DNA from: Cheilinus undulatus
Lineage: Eukaryota > Chordata > Actinopteri > Labriformes > Labridae
Length of the DNA: 64,000 nucleotides
Direction of reading: 5' to 3'
Assembly (NCBI RefSeq): GCF_018320785.1
Contig: NC_054872.1
Location: 24,510,769 to 24,574,768 of the forward strand
Positions within the stretch are counted from its first letter, which is position 1; every line of letters begins with the position of its first letter. This document shows, piece by piece, positions 34,398-45,080 of this stretch. The notes beneath the pieces were generated by a model. That model was not told the origin of the DNA. It did not search any database and saw only the letters and a list, made by a program, of their open reading frames with translations. The position numbers were made by a program, and so were the translations under genes.

Positions 34398-34943
34398 ATT
34401 GGTGACTTTTTTCAGGGTTCAGTTTGTAGAAGTGTTGAGGTGCGTTAGTTCAATAAATGCATGTAGTGCAGGAGCAAAATCCACTTGTAATTGTGTTTCA
34501 TGACTTTAATACTACTCAAAAACAACCATGGTTACAGTCTAAAAGCTCTCCAGTTAGGTTTTGCGCATTACTAAAACTTTATTCTGTAAAGTTTTAGTGT
34601 TGATTGGCATTTCTTATAACTGTCCTACATGCTCTAAATCCACCTGGATGATGCCTGATTTGGGCTGGATGTTGTGTTTGTAAGATGTTGCTCTACAAAC
34701 CACCTTCCTAAGAGGAAAACATGGCATGTTAAAAAGCTATTAGCTCCACATACATAATGCCTCGTCCTCAGCAGCAGCGTGGTTTATGACTGTAACCACG
34801 TGTGGTGATTCAACATTAATGTTGTTCTTTAATATGAGTGAAACTAGCCAGCTAGCTGCTCAACTGTCTAACAAAATGCTAGCTAGCACCGACACCAACA
34901 GCTAATGGCTTCCCTACAGCCGATCTTAAGTGTGATCCCTTAC
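34398..34943. other. no feature recognised
   Basis: Sequence between the hAT-like fragment and the candidate exon of the bidirectional promoter. On the minus strand it would be the start of the first intron. Confidence 0.4.
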
Positions 34944-35125
34944 CAGTGCATGCTCCGTGTCTCTTTTCCGTCCTCCACCGCTACATTTCCTTCATAGTCC
35001 GGCACCAACGTGTTCTTCGTTTTATTAATCACGTAGCAAGCTCCGTCTCCAGTCCTCCTGGCGATGGCTTCCGTCTGTCCTGCTAGACCTCCTTTCTTTC
35101 TGGATTGTGGCTCTGTTGTAGTTGG
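34944..35125 (-). other. candidate first exon of a minus-strand gene
   Basis: A strong donor ends the segment on the minus strand (GCACTG|GTAAGG, last exon base 34944). The frame reaching it is open for about 60 codons and looks protein-like: TEAIARRTGDGACYVINKTK, then NTLVPDYEGNVAVEDGKE. An in-frame TAA precedes it, and its only ATG (34951-34949, A at position -3) lies seven bases before the donor. Translation may therefore start at that ATG and continue in an unseen second exon. It is CpG-rich relative to its surroundings. The product is unknown. Confidence 0.35.
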
Positions 35126-35329
35126 TCCACCTTAAAACCTCTGCCTTATGCCACACGACACACACTGCTAGGCTTGTTATTGTGTACTTAAAACCAGCGC
35201 TAGGTTTAAGTCCCTTTCCATCACGCTGGTGTTTCTTTGCGCAATTTCACACAATGTGTCCGAAACTGTACTACGTTATACAACGGTGTAATAATTACAA
35301 CCAATAACAAGGTGCAGACAATCAAAGAG
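35126..35329. promoter_or_regulatory. candidate bidirectional promoter
   Basis: This is the segment between two outward-pointing candidate first exons (34944 on the minus strand, 35466 on the plus strand). The flanking sequence on both sides (34960-35060 and 35330-35470) has roughly one CpG per 15 bp, while most of the window has very few. No TATA box is obvious, which is normal for CpG-type promoters. Confidence 0.35.
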
Positions 35330-35466
35330 CGCCCGCCCCTCTGTTTCTCTGTGGCTTGTTCCTGTGAGCTCTTGGCGGAGCGGTAGCACTACTCCTTCCG
35401 GTCGACTGTACCGCGGTTGCCTCCTTGCTGCTGCAGCTGCTCCTGCACTCCCTGCACGCTCTGGTG
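35330..35466 (+). other. candidate non-coding first exon, plus strand
   Basis: A CpG-rich stretch (GGCGGAGCGGTAG, CCGGTCGACTGTACCGCGG) ends in a consensus donor (CTGGTG|GTAAGG, last exon base 35466). It contains no ATG, so it would be a 5' UTR exon. The exons of the gene further right were not identified. Confidence 0.3.
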
Positions 35467-36309
35467 GTAAGGTAGCACCTACTTGTGCCAACAGAGACTG
35501 AGCTGAATTCAGCCGTCATCCGGGGAGAACTGTTCATACATGCAGTTTCAGCTACACTTGTTTGCATTTTTACCCTCAAAACAACTGAGGAACTCAGTCA
35601 GAACCTGATAGACTCAGTGGACTGGATTAGGTCGGTGCTTAAAGGGTTAATATGTGGCTCACAACCATTTTGTGGACAAGGCTTGTAACAAAATGGCGCC
35701 CTGGCTTCTTGTGCAGACCTACTGCAAACCCCCTAGGCACATAGGAACCAGTACCCATGGAGAGAAAGACACACATGGTTCTGTATAGAAAAATATACAC
35801 GTGTTTCCACATAATACACAGGATATTGGATCCCCTGACCTGTCTAATGTTTCTGCCTGTACACCAACAGTCCAGTGATGTCTTCTAAGTGATACAAGGT
35901 GTGTATCACTTTAAATGTGCAGATCACTGATCTTCTTGAATCATTTAATTCAAATGATTACACTGTTTTACCTCTGTTACCTGTCCAGAATCAATGGTAC
36001 AAACAAAAGGTAGCAGATGTGGTGGTGTGAGAAGAGGAAAAAAAAGGGAAGATCTCCAACCTGCCTTTCTTCCATCTCTACACCTGACAAATGCTGCTTT
36101 AGGTTTACAATGCTTTCAAATAGCTGGTTTGGTAGGACACAAGAGTTCAGACCCTGCCTGCTAATTCTAATAAAGCAAAGTTGGGGGTGGAGGGTGGGCT
36201 GGAGGTGTAAGTATTCCTATTAGATTACTCTGACACCTTAAAGAGGAGGTGTATGATTCTAGAGAAATCTGGGCTGTTTTCAGTACGACCCCTAAAGGAG
36301 CACTCTATC
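35467..36309. other. no feature recognised
   Basis: A plus-strand open frame starting at 35485 directly follows the candidate donor, but it resembles no family and is probably intronic. Confidence 0.35.
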
Positions 36310-36794
36310 GGGGCTTTTCCATTACATTGAGCACTCGGCTTGACTTGGTTTGACAAGGCGCGTCAGCCCAGCGTAGCAGGGGAGCTTTTCCACCGCAACC
36401 AAGCTACCCGCTTGAAGGCAAGTCTTGAGCTGATGACACGGCCCCTTGAGACACTGACATTGCATAACTGTGCTTCAGTAAGCATTGAGAAGAAGAAGCA
36501 CCCATTGTTCCTACTTCGAAGTTTCTTCTTCCACTTCCATTGGTAATCCGGCAGGTATTTCAAATTTCGGTACAACATAGAAAATGCTACATCAACATGT
36601 CTACAACTCCCTGACATCACCGCAGCACTCTTGGAGGTGGGGCGGGTGCACCTGGGCCCTGCTCCAGCGTTGGACTAATTTGGGTGCAATGTGGCGTAGC
36701 CCGTTGCGGCCAAACTAGTGATGGAAAAGTAAATCACAGCTTGGCTTGGATTGATGTAGCCCAGCGCTGCCAGAAGTCAAAGTGGAAAAGACCC
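36310..36794. mobile_element. putative non-autonomous hAT-like transposon
   Basis: The left end GGGGCTTTTCCATTACATTG pairs with the right end, which reads GGGTCTTTTCCACTTTGACT on the opposite strand. At about 485 bp it fits a MITE. No convincing target duplication is visible, so the boundaries are approximate. Confidence 0.5.
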
Positions 36795-38335
36795 ATATGA
36801 CTCCCCCCCTCATCCGGGGCACCACTAGAAGCCCTGTCAAATTCCTGTAAAAGGGCAAGCATGGCTTACAACCCATTCATCGCTTGCAATATCATGGGTT
36901 CTGAAGTCACAGGCCCTGTCCTACATCAGTCCCATGGGGGAGCAATTGTGTCATTCTCAAGTGGATTTCGTATTCAGGGGAGAGAAGCCCACAGAGGCAG
37001 AAAGTGAAGTGTTACCAGTTGCTAGATTGCTTGTGTCGGATTGTATGGCTTGCTCCAAAATTTCTTTTGGCATTTTTACACATGCACAAAGGCACTGAAA
37101 GCTCCCTTAAATCTGTTCATTTCCCCTATCCCTGTCCCTGGGTAAAACCTCTGCATCAGAATGTAAAGTAAGAGGATATGCAAATGCAGCAAGTAAGAGT
37201 CAAGACCAGCAGGCAACAGGCCCAATATGTCCAATCACACCAAGGACTGATGAAGGCCTTCAGCTGTCATCATATCGTCTCTCATTCTTTGTCTGCCTCT
37301 AACATGCTTTCCTTTTGACATCATGTCTACAGAAATCTCCCAGCCCATCACATCAAACGTTTACCTAAATGAGGTGCAAGTGTAAATAGGGAGGCCAAAA
37401 AGATTTGAGGGGTAGTCCTGTAATATTTTGAGATTTTTTTTCACACATGAAAAAGGCATTTGATTCTCGTTGCAGAGCCAGGGAGGGCACAGACACTGTG
37501 ATTCTCGATGGAGCACAGACAGAAAAGACATCAAGGAGATGTTTGCAGAGTTGGCCTGTTACAGAAGTGCAGGACCTATTGTTCCTAGTGGTTTCGAAAA
37601 GACACCTTTTTTTTATAGGGGTGTTACAAGAAGTCCCAGGGAACAGCAGTACTTTGTGATGTTACAATTTTCATATGAATGAATGATGCAACATTTTATA
37701 ACAAGTTTAACTGATTCTATTGGGCCTTCTTTAAAAATGGTCTCCTTTGAAGCCTATAATGGTGCTGTAGCACTGTCATGACCAAACCTAGTGCTCCTGT
37801 ATAATCTGCTTTTGATTATTCTGACGAGTAGCTAGGTGACCGTGAATACTTATCCCAAGGAGAAACTGTCCAGCAGCAGAGGTGACTACTATAACATTCA
37901 GATAAGCTAGTCCTGTCTCTGCTGTTGACTCAGAGAATGGACAAAATAATAGGTACTCAAAAGTGAAACCAAACCAATTTGAGCTCCCCCTGTTGTCTGG
38001 TTGTGGTATAGATCAGAGGCTCTGCCTCCTCCATGTTAACAGCTAGGACATGGGTCTAAAAGCAGAATCAAAATACACATCAAATAAACTAGTTCTTTTG
38101 ATTATTATTTTAGATTAGTTAAATTTTATTAGTTATGTGAGACTGAAAAAGGAGAGGAACCTCTGCAGACTGAGATTTAGAAGCTCCGGTATCACCTGCT
38201 TTTAAACATTTTATCTGCAAGAGAGTAATACAGTTGTCTCATTTTATGTAGGTTCCCATTAGGCAACATTTCTGTGGTGCACAAGAGACGTGGCATGGGC
38301 ATACAGTGGAAGCTGCATATAAACAAAATCCTAAG
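36795..38335. other. no feature recognised
   Basis: Unassigned sequence with short open frames only. No transposon ends or RNA genes are seen. Confidence 0.45.
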
Positions 38336-38344
38336 ACATGAATA

Positions 38345-38554
38345 AAAAGTTCTGCTTTGATAGTTCAGACACGTTTCCCCCATTACACCTCAGCTACTAC
38401 CACTGGTGGAACATCAGGACAGAACGACTTCCCAACCATTCCAATGCTGTGTGGTCCTAAGTGCTATATGACCAGCAGCTCCTCTAGTGGCTCCTCTAGC
38501 GCTGTGCATGTGCAGTATATTGACTCTAGAGACATTGACCTTTCCAAGTCCTAA
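38345..38554 (+). other. candidate C-terminal coding exon, unidentified
   Basis: An acceptor-like CTGCTTTGATAG precedes an open frame whose product is rich in Thr/Ser/Gly (TSATTTGGTSGQND, then TSSSSSGSSSAVHVQYIDSR) and ends DIDLSKS then a stop at 38552-38554. The low-complexity Ser tract followed by a charged tail resembles protein C-termini. There is no ATG in frame and no family match, so this is weak. Confidence 0.2.
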
Positions 38555-39325
38555 AGAGTCTGTTTCAAACCAAAACGGTTATCTGTTTTGTTGTGAACTG
38601 TGGGGACTTAAGGGGTCTTTTCTGTTTTATCATTAAGTTAGAAGTGTGTTTTGGTTTTAGCCCACACCGGGGCACCTCACCTTGAGCCCCCCCCCCGTTG
38701 CTAGGCCCCCTCTCTCTTCCAATCTTTCTCATTTTCTCTTGTGTACCTTTTTCTTCCAGTTTCATGGGTAATGTTTGTACCAGGAATAGCTGTCTTTCTG
38801 TTGTTGCAATTATGAGTGGTGTTTGGGCAGGTAGTACCAGCAATGTCACTGCCTGGTTTTTGCATGTACAGAGCCTTGGTCTGGTGAAGGTGTGCTGTTT
38901 GGGTTTCGTGGGCAATGTGGTAAGATAGGTAAGATAATGTCTCCGTTTTGGCATGGTGCGTGGTGAGAGCTGGCATGGAGGGGGGTGGCTCTGGGACACA
39001 GAAGATCAATGTTCAGCCCTCTGGAGGTGTCGCAGGACTATGGACAAACCACAAGGGAAGGAGTGTTCCCACCTGACAACCCTGGCGAAGTGCTGTGTTC
39101 TCGCTACTCATCTGTCGACACGGTTGACTTGAAGCATATATTAATGGTTTAGGGATTCCTTCAATGAGCACTGATCCTACTTGGTAGGGCACAAGTATTC
39201 CATGTTCAGAATCCATTCTGTTGTTAACTGTGGTGATATAAGGGATAGGTTATACTTGTTTTTGGTTTGTAGAATGTGCGGGAATACAAAACCATGACAA
39301 AGTCCACTATGCTACTCTCAGTTCA
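38555..39325. other. no gene supported; overlapping open frames
   Basis: Several overlapping frames on both strands (38565-39216 minus, 38698-38928 plus) have no recognisable domain. A run of nine C residues lies near 38690. Confidence 0.35.
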
Positions 39326-39329
39326 GGTC

Positions 39330-39565
39330 AGGCATGGGAGCATGGCATCTGTACCGCTCTGGCCTCATGATGGCCACCAACCAGGCCTGTATCTGACCCA
39401 TTCCCCATCACACCAGGTATCTTGCCTGCTGACCCCTTCAAAATGCACATGGCTGTCCCCAAGGCCTGATCCAACTCACCGGGTCCTGGGCACCCAATGT
39501 GCAGTAAGCTGGATCAGACCTTGGAAAGAATGGCAGGTGCCCATAGAAGAGCTGCTACTCTGCCC
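39330..39565 (+). repeat. dispersed repeat, inverted partner of 29870-30115
   Basis: Matches the reverse complement of the 30-kb copy in collinear blocks, with about 75 extra bases near 39400-39475. Confidence 0.55.
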
Positions 39566-40367
39566 CCAAATGATGTCACCAGTACTGTCAACACCTATTG
39601 TGGAGGCACTTCACTGTTGCACTACAGGAGAAGGTGGAGATGTGTTATTTGTATCCAGTAATCCTTCCTATGACATGCAAGTCACTCATTACCTTGTCCC
39701 TCATCTATGCTATTGCGTTTTATTTTTGTAGTCTTGCAAATCTGACTAACACTGAAATACTCAGAACGGGCATCCACATTTCCACAAAAAAAAAAAAAAA
39801 AAAAGAGTTCCTCAAACTAATGAGAACTTGGCTGATTCTTTCTGATTGTGATGAAGCAATACTACTGTGACCAGAAGCAGCTGATGGATAATCAGAGAGG
39901 GTTCTTGGATAATTTGAATGGGCCTCCCTTGATGAACAAGTGCATCAAGGGAGGTCTATTGTCTTCAAGATCAACCTTGGTAAGCAATTAAGAAGTCACA
40001 CTGACTTCAAGCCAGGACATTTGAGTTGATAGTCAAAGGAAAAGTTTGTGCTACTTTCTGTATACACAGTACAAGAAATAGCAGAAACCCTTGACTCTGT
40101 TTCAGCATCCATACTGACAGGTTATTACCCTGGCCTTGACCATTCATATCAACTAACAGGATGGATGAATATAGGGGATGGAAGGCTAAATCAGAATGCC
40201 TCTGTCCTGCCAATTAGAATTACATTTCCAGAGATAGTGGCTGCTGAAACCTTGTTTAAACATACAATGCAGTTTGACTGAAGAACTCTTTTTCAGCATG
40301 CAAGGTTTTTAGGTTATTTGCTGGTAACCTCTTGACCTGCCATCTGATTCCATCTCTATGCCAAGTC
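39566..40367. other. no gene recognised; A-run at 39785
   Basis: Contains an A-run of about 19 bases at 39785-39803. No supported coding or mobile feature. Confidence 0.45.
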
Positions 40368-40370
40368 TTA

Positions 40371-41334
40371 AGCCAGCCACACACTAGATGATTTTTAAAT
40401 CTGAAACAATTTTAAAGGCGTGAGGGACCACAGAAAGGACAATTTCAAATGATGCTTCATCTTTAATTGTCTGAACACACACACTAGACAACTCAGCCAG
40501 ACTGTCAGATCACTGGAGACCACACACCTGCGGACCTGCCTACGACCTTGTGTGATCGCATGTGTAAGCTGGAAGAAGTCCCAGTATGTCAAGGGGCAAA
40601 ATTTAGAAGTGCTGGTTCTGCGTACTGCTGCATACCAGCCCACTTAAAGCACTGAGTAAAGCAATTGTGTTGACACCACACACTAGGATTATTCAGACAA
40701 ATAATCGATTGCAACAGGCTCCACTCAGGATACACCCCACGATTGTCTGGGAAGGCAAAACTTGCTAACCTTGCAAAGCAGAAAAATATGCCTGTTTCCA
40801 TGTTTCTCACTGGCAAATCCATCTTGCAAAGCTCAAATCTGAACCATTTGGGCCATGTTAGAAAATGACAGGACCAATCAGCATTGAGGGGCAGTACTTT
40901 CGGGCGCGGCGGAGCAAGCGGCAACAAGAGGCCAGTGCAATTATGGCAGAAGAGATTAGCGTGACATGAGTGACATTTCTTTGTTAAAAAAAGAACAGCA
41001 TTCAGTTCTTTTTAAAAACAACAAAAGTGTACTGACATGTCTACAGTTGCCATGGTTCGCGTTATGCAGTTCTGTATGGAGTTTACTCCTTTGGTAGGGA
41101 CGCAGCTTGGTAGCGGCTACGCCACGTGTTTTGTTGCTCTGATTGGCCTGTAAAGATGTGGCAGAGAACGTTCATCCAATCACCCTCCAAAGTTTTTTTT
41201 TTTTTTTTTAAGGCTCTGCCCTTTCCCAAACGCAATGAGTAGTTTGGATGGATGTGTGAAACAAATCTATCTGGCGTGCCAGGTTAAAATCTTGCCTCAA
41301 ATCAGGCTTAAAATCCTGTAGTGTGTGGCCGACC
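40371..41334. mobile_element. Harbinger-like non-autonomous transposon, copy 2
   Basis: The ends AGCCAGCCACACACTAGATG and (opposite strand) GGTCGGCCACACACTACAGG are flanked by TTA on both sides (40368-40370 and 41335-41337), as expected for PIF/Harbinger elements. Its 5' third (GACCACAG, ACACACACTAGA, ACTGGAGACCACACACCTGC) matches copy 1 at 10713. It carries an 18-bp T-run at about 41193. No transposase frame was recognised. Confidence 0.75.
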
Positions 41335-41337
41335 TTA

Positions 41338-42055
41338 GACAGTGGAATAAATTTTCCAGGGTTAAGCAATGCCTTTGGGGTTTCAAATGGCCAGATTTTG
41401 AGAGACCCACGATGTACAATAGAAAGCTTGTGTCTGAAACTGAAAAGATAATCAAAGTCAGTGCCAATGTGTCCTTCAACCCTAATGTTTAGCCAACCAT
41501 TGCTATAACAATATAATTGTGGTCCCAAGGACAAATTTGCTGCAATGCAAATCTAAGTTGCCCCTTACCATGCTGAATCATGCTTTTTCCCCCCTCCACC
41601 CACAGACCCCTGCTGGCCTGTACTGGCATAGCTCAGATACAACATGTTTTAATATGGCATGCAGTTTAAAAGACCCAAAGTGTCATGGAGTTTACAAAAT
41701 GAAAAAATGCAGCATGACATGAGATTAACTTTTGCCATATTTTAAGTTGTTTGGATCAGATACCCTCTTCAATACTCCACCATATTTGAAAATGATCGTC
41801 AAAAGGAACAGTCATATTGATTATATGTAACTTGCACATTATGCACCTGTGCTTGTTCATGGGAATTGGCAATTACACCTTGACAAGGCCAACCTCTTCC
41901 ATCCATGCCAGGGCTAAGGAAGTGTACTGTTTCTGAGCGTGGTACGTAGCACTTAAACTAAACAAACTGGATTTTCAGGCATGAGGTTACCTAGTTTGAG
42001 GTTGTCCTAAGGTGTCATAGTTGCATTACTAAGGCAAATACATTAAGAGATTTCA
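41338..42055. other. unassigned, contains dispersed repeat copy 2
   Basis: About 41845-42010 is the partner of the repeat at 31960-32130, in the same orientation. The remainder shows no feature. Confidence 0.45.
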
Positions 42056-42971
42056 TTTATTAAAAATGATTGCCCATGAATTCCATGCCTTTTATAGTCA
42101 TGATCACACACCACAAGACTATTCAGAGGCAGTCATAGGAGGAAAAGAAAAAAAGGCACTTCGATATCAATGCGTCCACTTAATCCTAACTCTACCATCT
42201 ACTTTTACTATTTGTATGTGCTGCCAGCATAATCCAGTACATGTACAAGATGATCACAAGACATCCATGTAGGTTTCAGTTGAACACATTATACCCCATG
42301 ATTCTTGTGGCAGCCTCTATGGGAAGACCGTTAAACAAGGTCTTAAAGAACCAATACTGAAACCTCAGTGATATGGTTTCATAGTAATTTCTTAATGACA
42401 AAATTCCAAGAAAATTTGTTCAAGTAAATTCAAGAAAAATACATTCTCATGAAATTTAAAAGGGCTTTTTGCTGCCAAATAGCCTGAGAAAGTTAACAAG
42501 GCAAACCAATGGATTTTAAGGTCTATGTATAATTTTAATGGGACAATTAAAAAACATAACAGTTACACTGATTCTTTTTTTCAAAAGGGAGATATACAAA
42601 TAGGAGACCACATGAAGAAGAAAATTCTCAGAATCGCATATCAGCAAGTAACAATGTAAAAACACTGTACAAAAACAATGCGATGCATTATATTTGACAT
42701 TCAACCAACGTGTGAGAGAAAAATAGGTCCCCTAAAACTTGTATGAATGTGGTGTCTTTTTGTCCATTTTAAAGTCCCCTTCACCTAATGTACCCCAGCA
42801 TCAACATTCTTTCCTCATGCAATAAAATAAAATAAAAAGTACAAGAGTAGTGAATTAACATAATTACAAATCTTATATTCATATGTACTAGTTTGTACAA
42901 AAAAAACCTTCAAATCAAAACAATCAACAGCACTCAACATCTGGGGGGGAAAAAAAACAGTTTCAGGTCAA
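42056..42971 (-). other. 3' untranslated region of the zinc-finger gene (inferred)
   Basis: Downstream of the stop codon on the minus strand there is no other gene. ATTAAA occurs at 42539-42534 and a canonical AATAAA at 42061-42056, giving possible 3' UTRs of roughly 0.45 or 0.93 kb. The assignment is inferred from position and signals only. Confidence 0.35.
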
Positions 42972-44909
42972 TTAGGAGAGTTGCGCCTTGTTTTCTGTGC
43001 CATGAGAAGTCTGGTGCTGCACAAATGTCTCCAAGCATGAGAATGTATCAGTGCACTCAGTGCATTCATAAAGAGCCTCTGAAGACTTTTCTTTATCATT
43101 CAGAGATTTATCGACACCATCACCTTCAGTGTCCACTTGATTACCCTTTTCGGGAGCAGGCTCCCCCCCAGAACTGCTGACATCACATGTTTTACCTTCA
43201 TCATCTGCTTCTCCAGTGCTTGGGTGATTCTGAAGGTGAAGGTCAAGGGATGATGCATTCATGAACTGAGCTGGACACCTAGGGCACTTTGTAGGTTCCT
43301 TTTTGTGGTAGCGCAAATGCCGTTGGTAGACACATAACAACCCGAATCTCTTCCCACACTCCTGACATTTGTAACTAACACGTCCTGCTTTTCCAGATGG
43401 TTTGCCAAATGGATTCTGCTCTTGTTCACCGTCAGAGGAACTCCTGGTTTTCTCATCAGGGGAGCCTGAGATTTTCTCCCCATTAATAGAAGCAAGCCCA
43501 GGACCATTTTGTGGATTTAAGTATAGCATTTTCAAACCAGGTTTCTTTTCCAATTCAGCTTTGTGGTACATGGCTATGTGTCTTCTCAAATCGCAGCGCT
43601 GTGGAAAATGTCTACCACAAAACATGCATGTGTGCATGGTACCCTTGTGGTACCTCATGTGTCGAGATAGACTACTAGAATGATTAAAGACTCGATGACA
43701 GTGTTTGCAAGGATGCAATTTGCCATTTGGATTACTTGACCTTCTACGCCTGCCTTTAGGAGGTAATTTTCGTTTGAAGACTTTTTGTGATTCCTGACTA
43801 AGCTGATCTATTTCCTCCTGCGTTTGATGTGTGCGATGATGCTCCTTCAAATCTGTCAATCTTTGGAAACGATCCCCACATAAACCACATCTGTATGGTG
43901 TGATAGAATAATCTAGAGCGGTCTTTTCGTTAGTATCACTAAAGATCTTGCTATCTCCATTCTTAAGGTCAGTGGATTTGCCATTGTAGCAGTTTTCAAA
44001 TGCTCTTTCCTCTCTGTGCTTTGAATTCACCTCAATTTCAACTTCAGATGAAAAAGTCACTGTAGGCTCTCTTCCTTTGCAATGGTACAGTGAATGTGCC
44101 TGATAATCTGACATCCAGAAAAAATTCAACTTGCACTTCTTACAAGGGTAAGTTTTCTCCAACCGTTTTCCCTGTTTACTCTCAGATTTACCTAAAGCTG
44201 TAGCTTTGGGTGAGGTATGTTTTTCTTTCTGATGAGTACTCAATGCATCAACTTTGAGGAAGCGCTTACCACAATGACCACAGCAGTGAAACCTTTCATT
44301 AGTGTGGTCTTGGAGGTGTTTTTTAAGGTCCTGTCTACCTTCAAAAATCTTACAGCACAATGTACACTTATAACCTCTCTCTGTATTTCGATATTGCTGG
44401 TGACGATGTAAGCTTTGCAAGCTGTTAAATGACCTATTGCAAATTTCACAACGGTGATAGCTCTGACGAGGCTTGTCAGTGTTCATTTCTGGGGGTTTTA
44501 GCCGCAACACTTCCTTCTGAGGGGAAGGCTGTGGCTTTGGAGCTGGGATTGGAGGTGGAGATGCTGGTTTGATAGGGTAGAGAAAATGCGATGGCAGAAT
44601 TCCAGGAGATGATGGTTTTATAGGTGAATGAGGCCGAGCAGAGCCATTCACAGCTGTCAGAGTTCCATTTTCTAGTAACACATACTCTCGTGGGATTTCA
44701 AATCCATTGGATGAGCCATCAAAAGAAAACGACTCCAAAGGTCCATGAATGGGCATGTGTCCCAACAAACTAGAGTACTGGCTGAACCCATCGCCACACT
44801 CAGTGCAGATAAAAGTACTGGCTTCTCCAATTAATTGTGTCGAAGCAACATTATTCACAGATTTCTGCTTTTCCATGATGAAATTCATTTGTCCATATGC
44901 TGATGGCAT
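42972..44909 (-). CDS. C2H2 zinc-finger protein, 11 fingers
   Basis: A 645-residue protein, probably a nuclear DNA-binding transcription regulator. The ATG at 44909 was chosen because an in-frame TGA lies three codons upstream (44918-44916). Classical CxxC...HxxxH fingers begin at Cys 35, 154, 182, 210, 256, 341, 401, 428, 515, 542 and 616. Finger 2 (C154, C157, H170) lacks its final His: the position reads Asn 175 (AAT where CAT would be expected). Fingers are mostly isolated or in pairs, and lack TGEKP linkers. A Pro-rich stretch spans about 94-140 (PASPPPIPAPKPQPSP), and a basic tract KRKLPPKGRRRR at 379-390 may be a nuclear localisation signal. There is no KRAB, BTB or SCAN domain. The coding region is one exon, with splice acceptors just upstream. 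It is intact and clearly under coding constraint compared with the surrounding transposons. I do not recognise the orthologue. Confidence 0.93.
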   Translation of the reverse strand: MPSAYGQMNFIMEKQKSVNNVASTQLIGEASTFICTECGDGFSQYSSLLGHMPIHGPLESFSFDGSSNGFEIPREYVLLENGTLTAVNGSARPHSPIKPSSPGILPSHFLYPIKPASPPPIPAPKPQPSPQKEVLRLKPPEMNTDKPRQSYHRCEICNRSFNSLQSLHRHQQYRNTERGYKCTLCCKIFEGRQDLKKHLQDHTNERFHCCGHCGKRFLKVDALSTHQKEKHTSPKATALGKSESKQGKRLEKTYPCKKCKLNFFWMSDYQAHSLYHCKGREPTVTFSSEVEIEVNSKHREERAFENCYNGKSTDLKNGDSKIFSDTNEKTALDYSITPYRCGLCGDRFQRLTDLKEHHRTHQTQEEIDQLSQESQKVFKRKLPPKGRRRRSSNPNGKLHPCKHCHRVFNHSSSLSRHMRYHKGTMHTCMFCGRHFPQRCDLRRHIAMYHKAELEKKPGLKMLYLNPQNGPGLASINGEKISGSPDEKTRSSSDGEQEQNPFGKPSGKAGRVSYKCQECGKRFGLLCVYQRHLRYHKKEPTKCPRCPAQFMNASSLDLHLQNHPSTGEADDEGKTCDVSSSGGEPAPEKGNQVDTEGDGVDKSLNDKEKSSEALYECTECTDTFSCLETFVQHQTSHGTENKAQLS

Positions 44910-44918
44910 CACTCTTCA

Positions 44919-45079
44919 ATCTGCAAGTATAGCAAAAGTCAAGCCAGATGCCACCAAATCGGTTTCCAAGTGGGAACAGTCAAAGCTGTACTCCCAACGG
45001 ACTTGTTTATAACAACTTCCTTAGGAGACAAATTTCCATCCATTTGCTGAAAAGTTCTGTGTTTCCATGTTGTCAGCAC
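44919..45079 (-). other. upstream exon/5' UTR of the zinc-finger gene
   Basis: Two acceptors are plausible. One is CTATACTTGCAG, ending at 44921 just before the coding start. The other is TTTTGTATCCCCTCAG, ending at 45080, which would make 45079-44910 leader sequence. In the second case an ATG at 45068 lies in the same frame as the zinc-finger CDS and opens METQNFSANGWKFVS before a TAA (45023-45021). After a second in-frame stop (44918-44916) the main ATG follows. It may act as a short upstream ORF or be a decayed N-terminal extension. Confidence 0.4.
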
Positions 45080-45080
45080 C

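Noticed and set aside
38565..39216. Overlapping minus-strand open frames
   Set aside because: Translation is His/Thr-rich without motifs, and two frames overlap each other; no start or splice context supports a gene.
42893..44411. Plus-strand open frames across the zinc-finger gene
   Set aside because: They are antisense shadows of the zinc-finger coding sequence.
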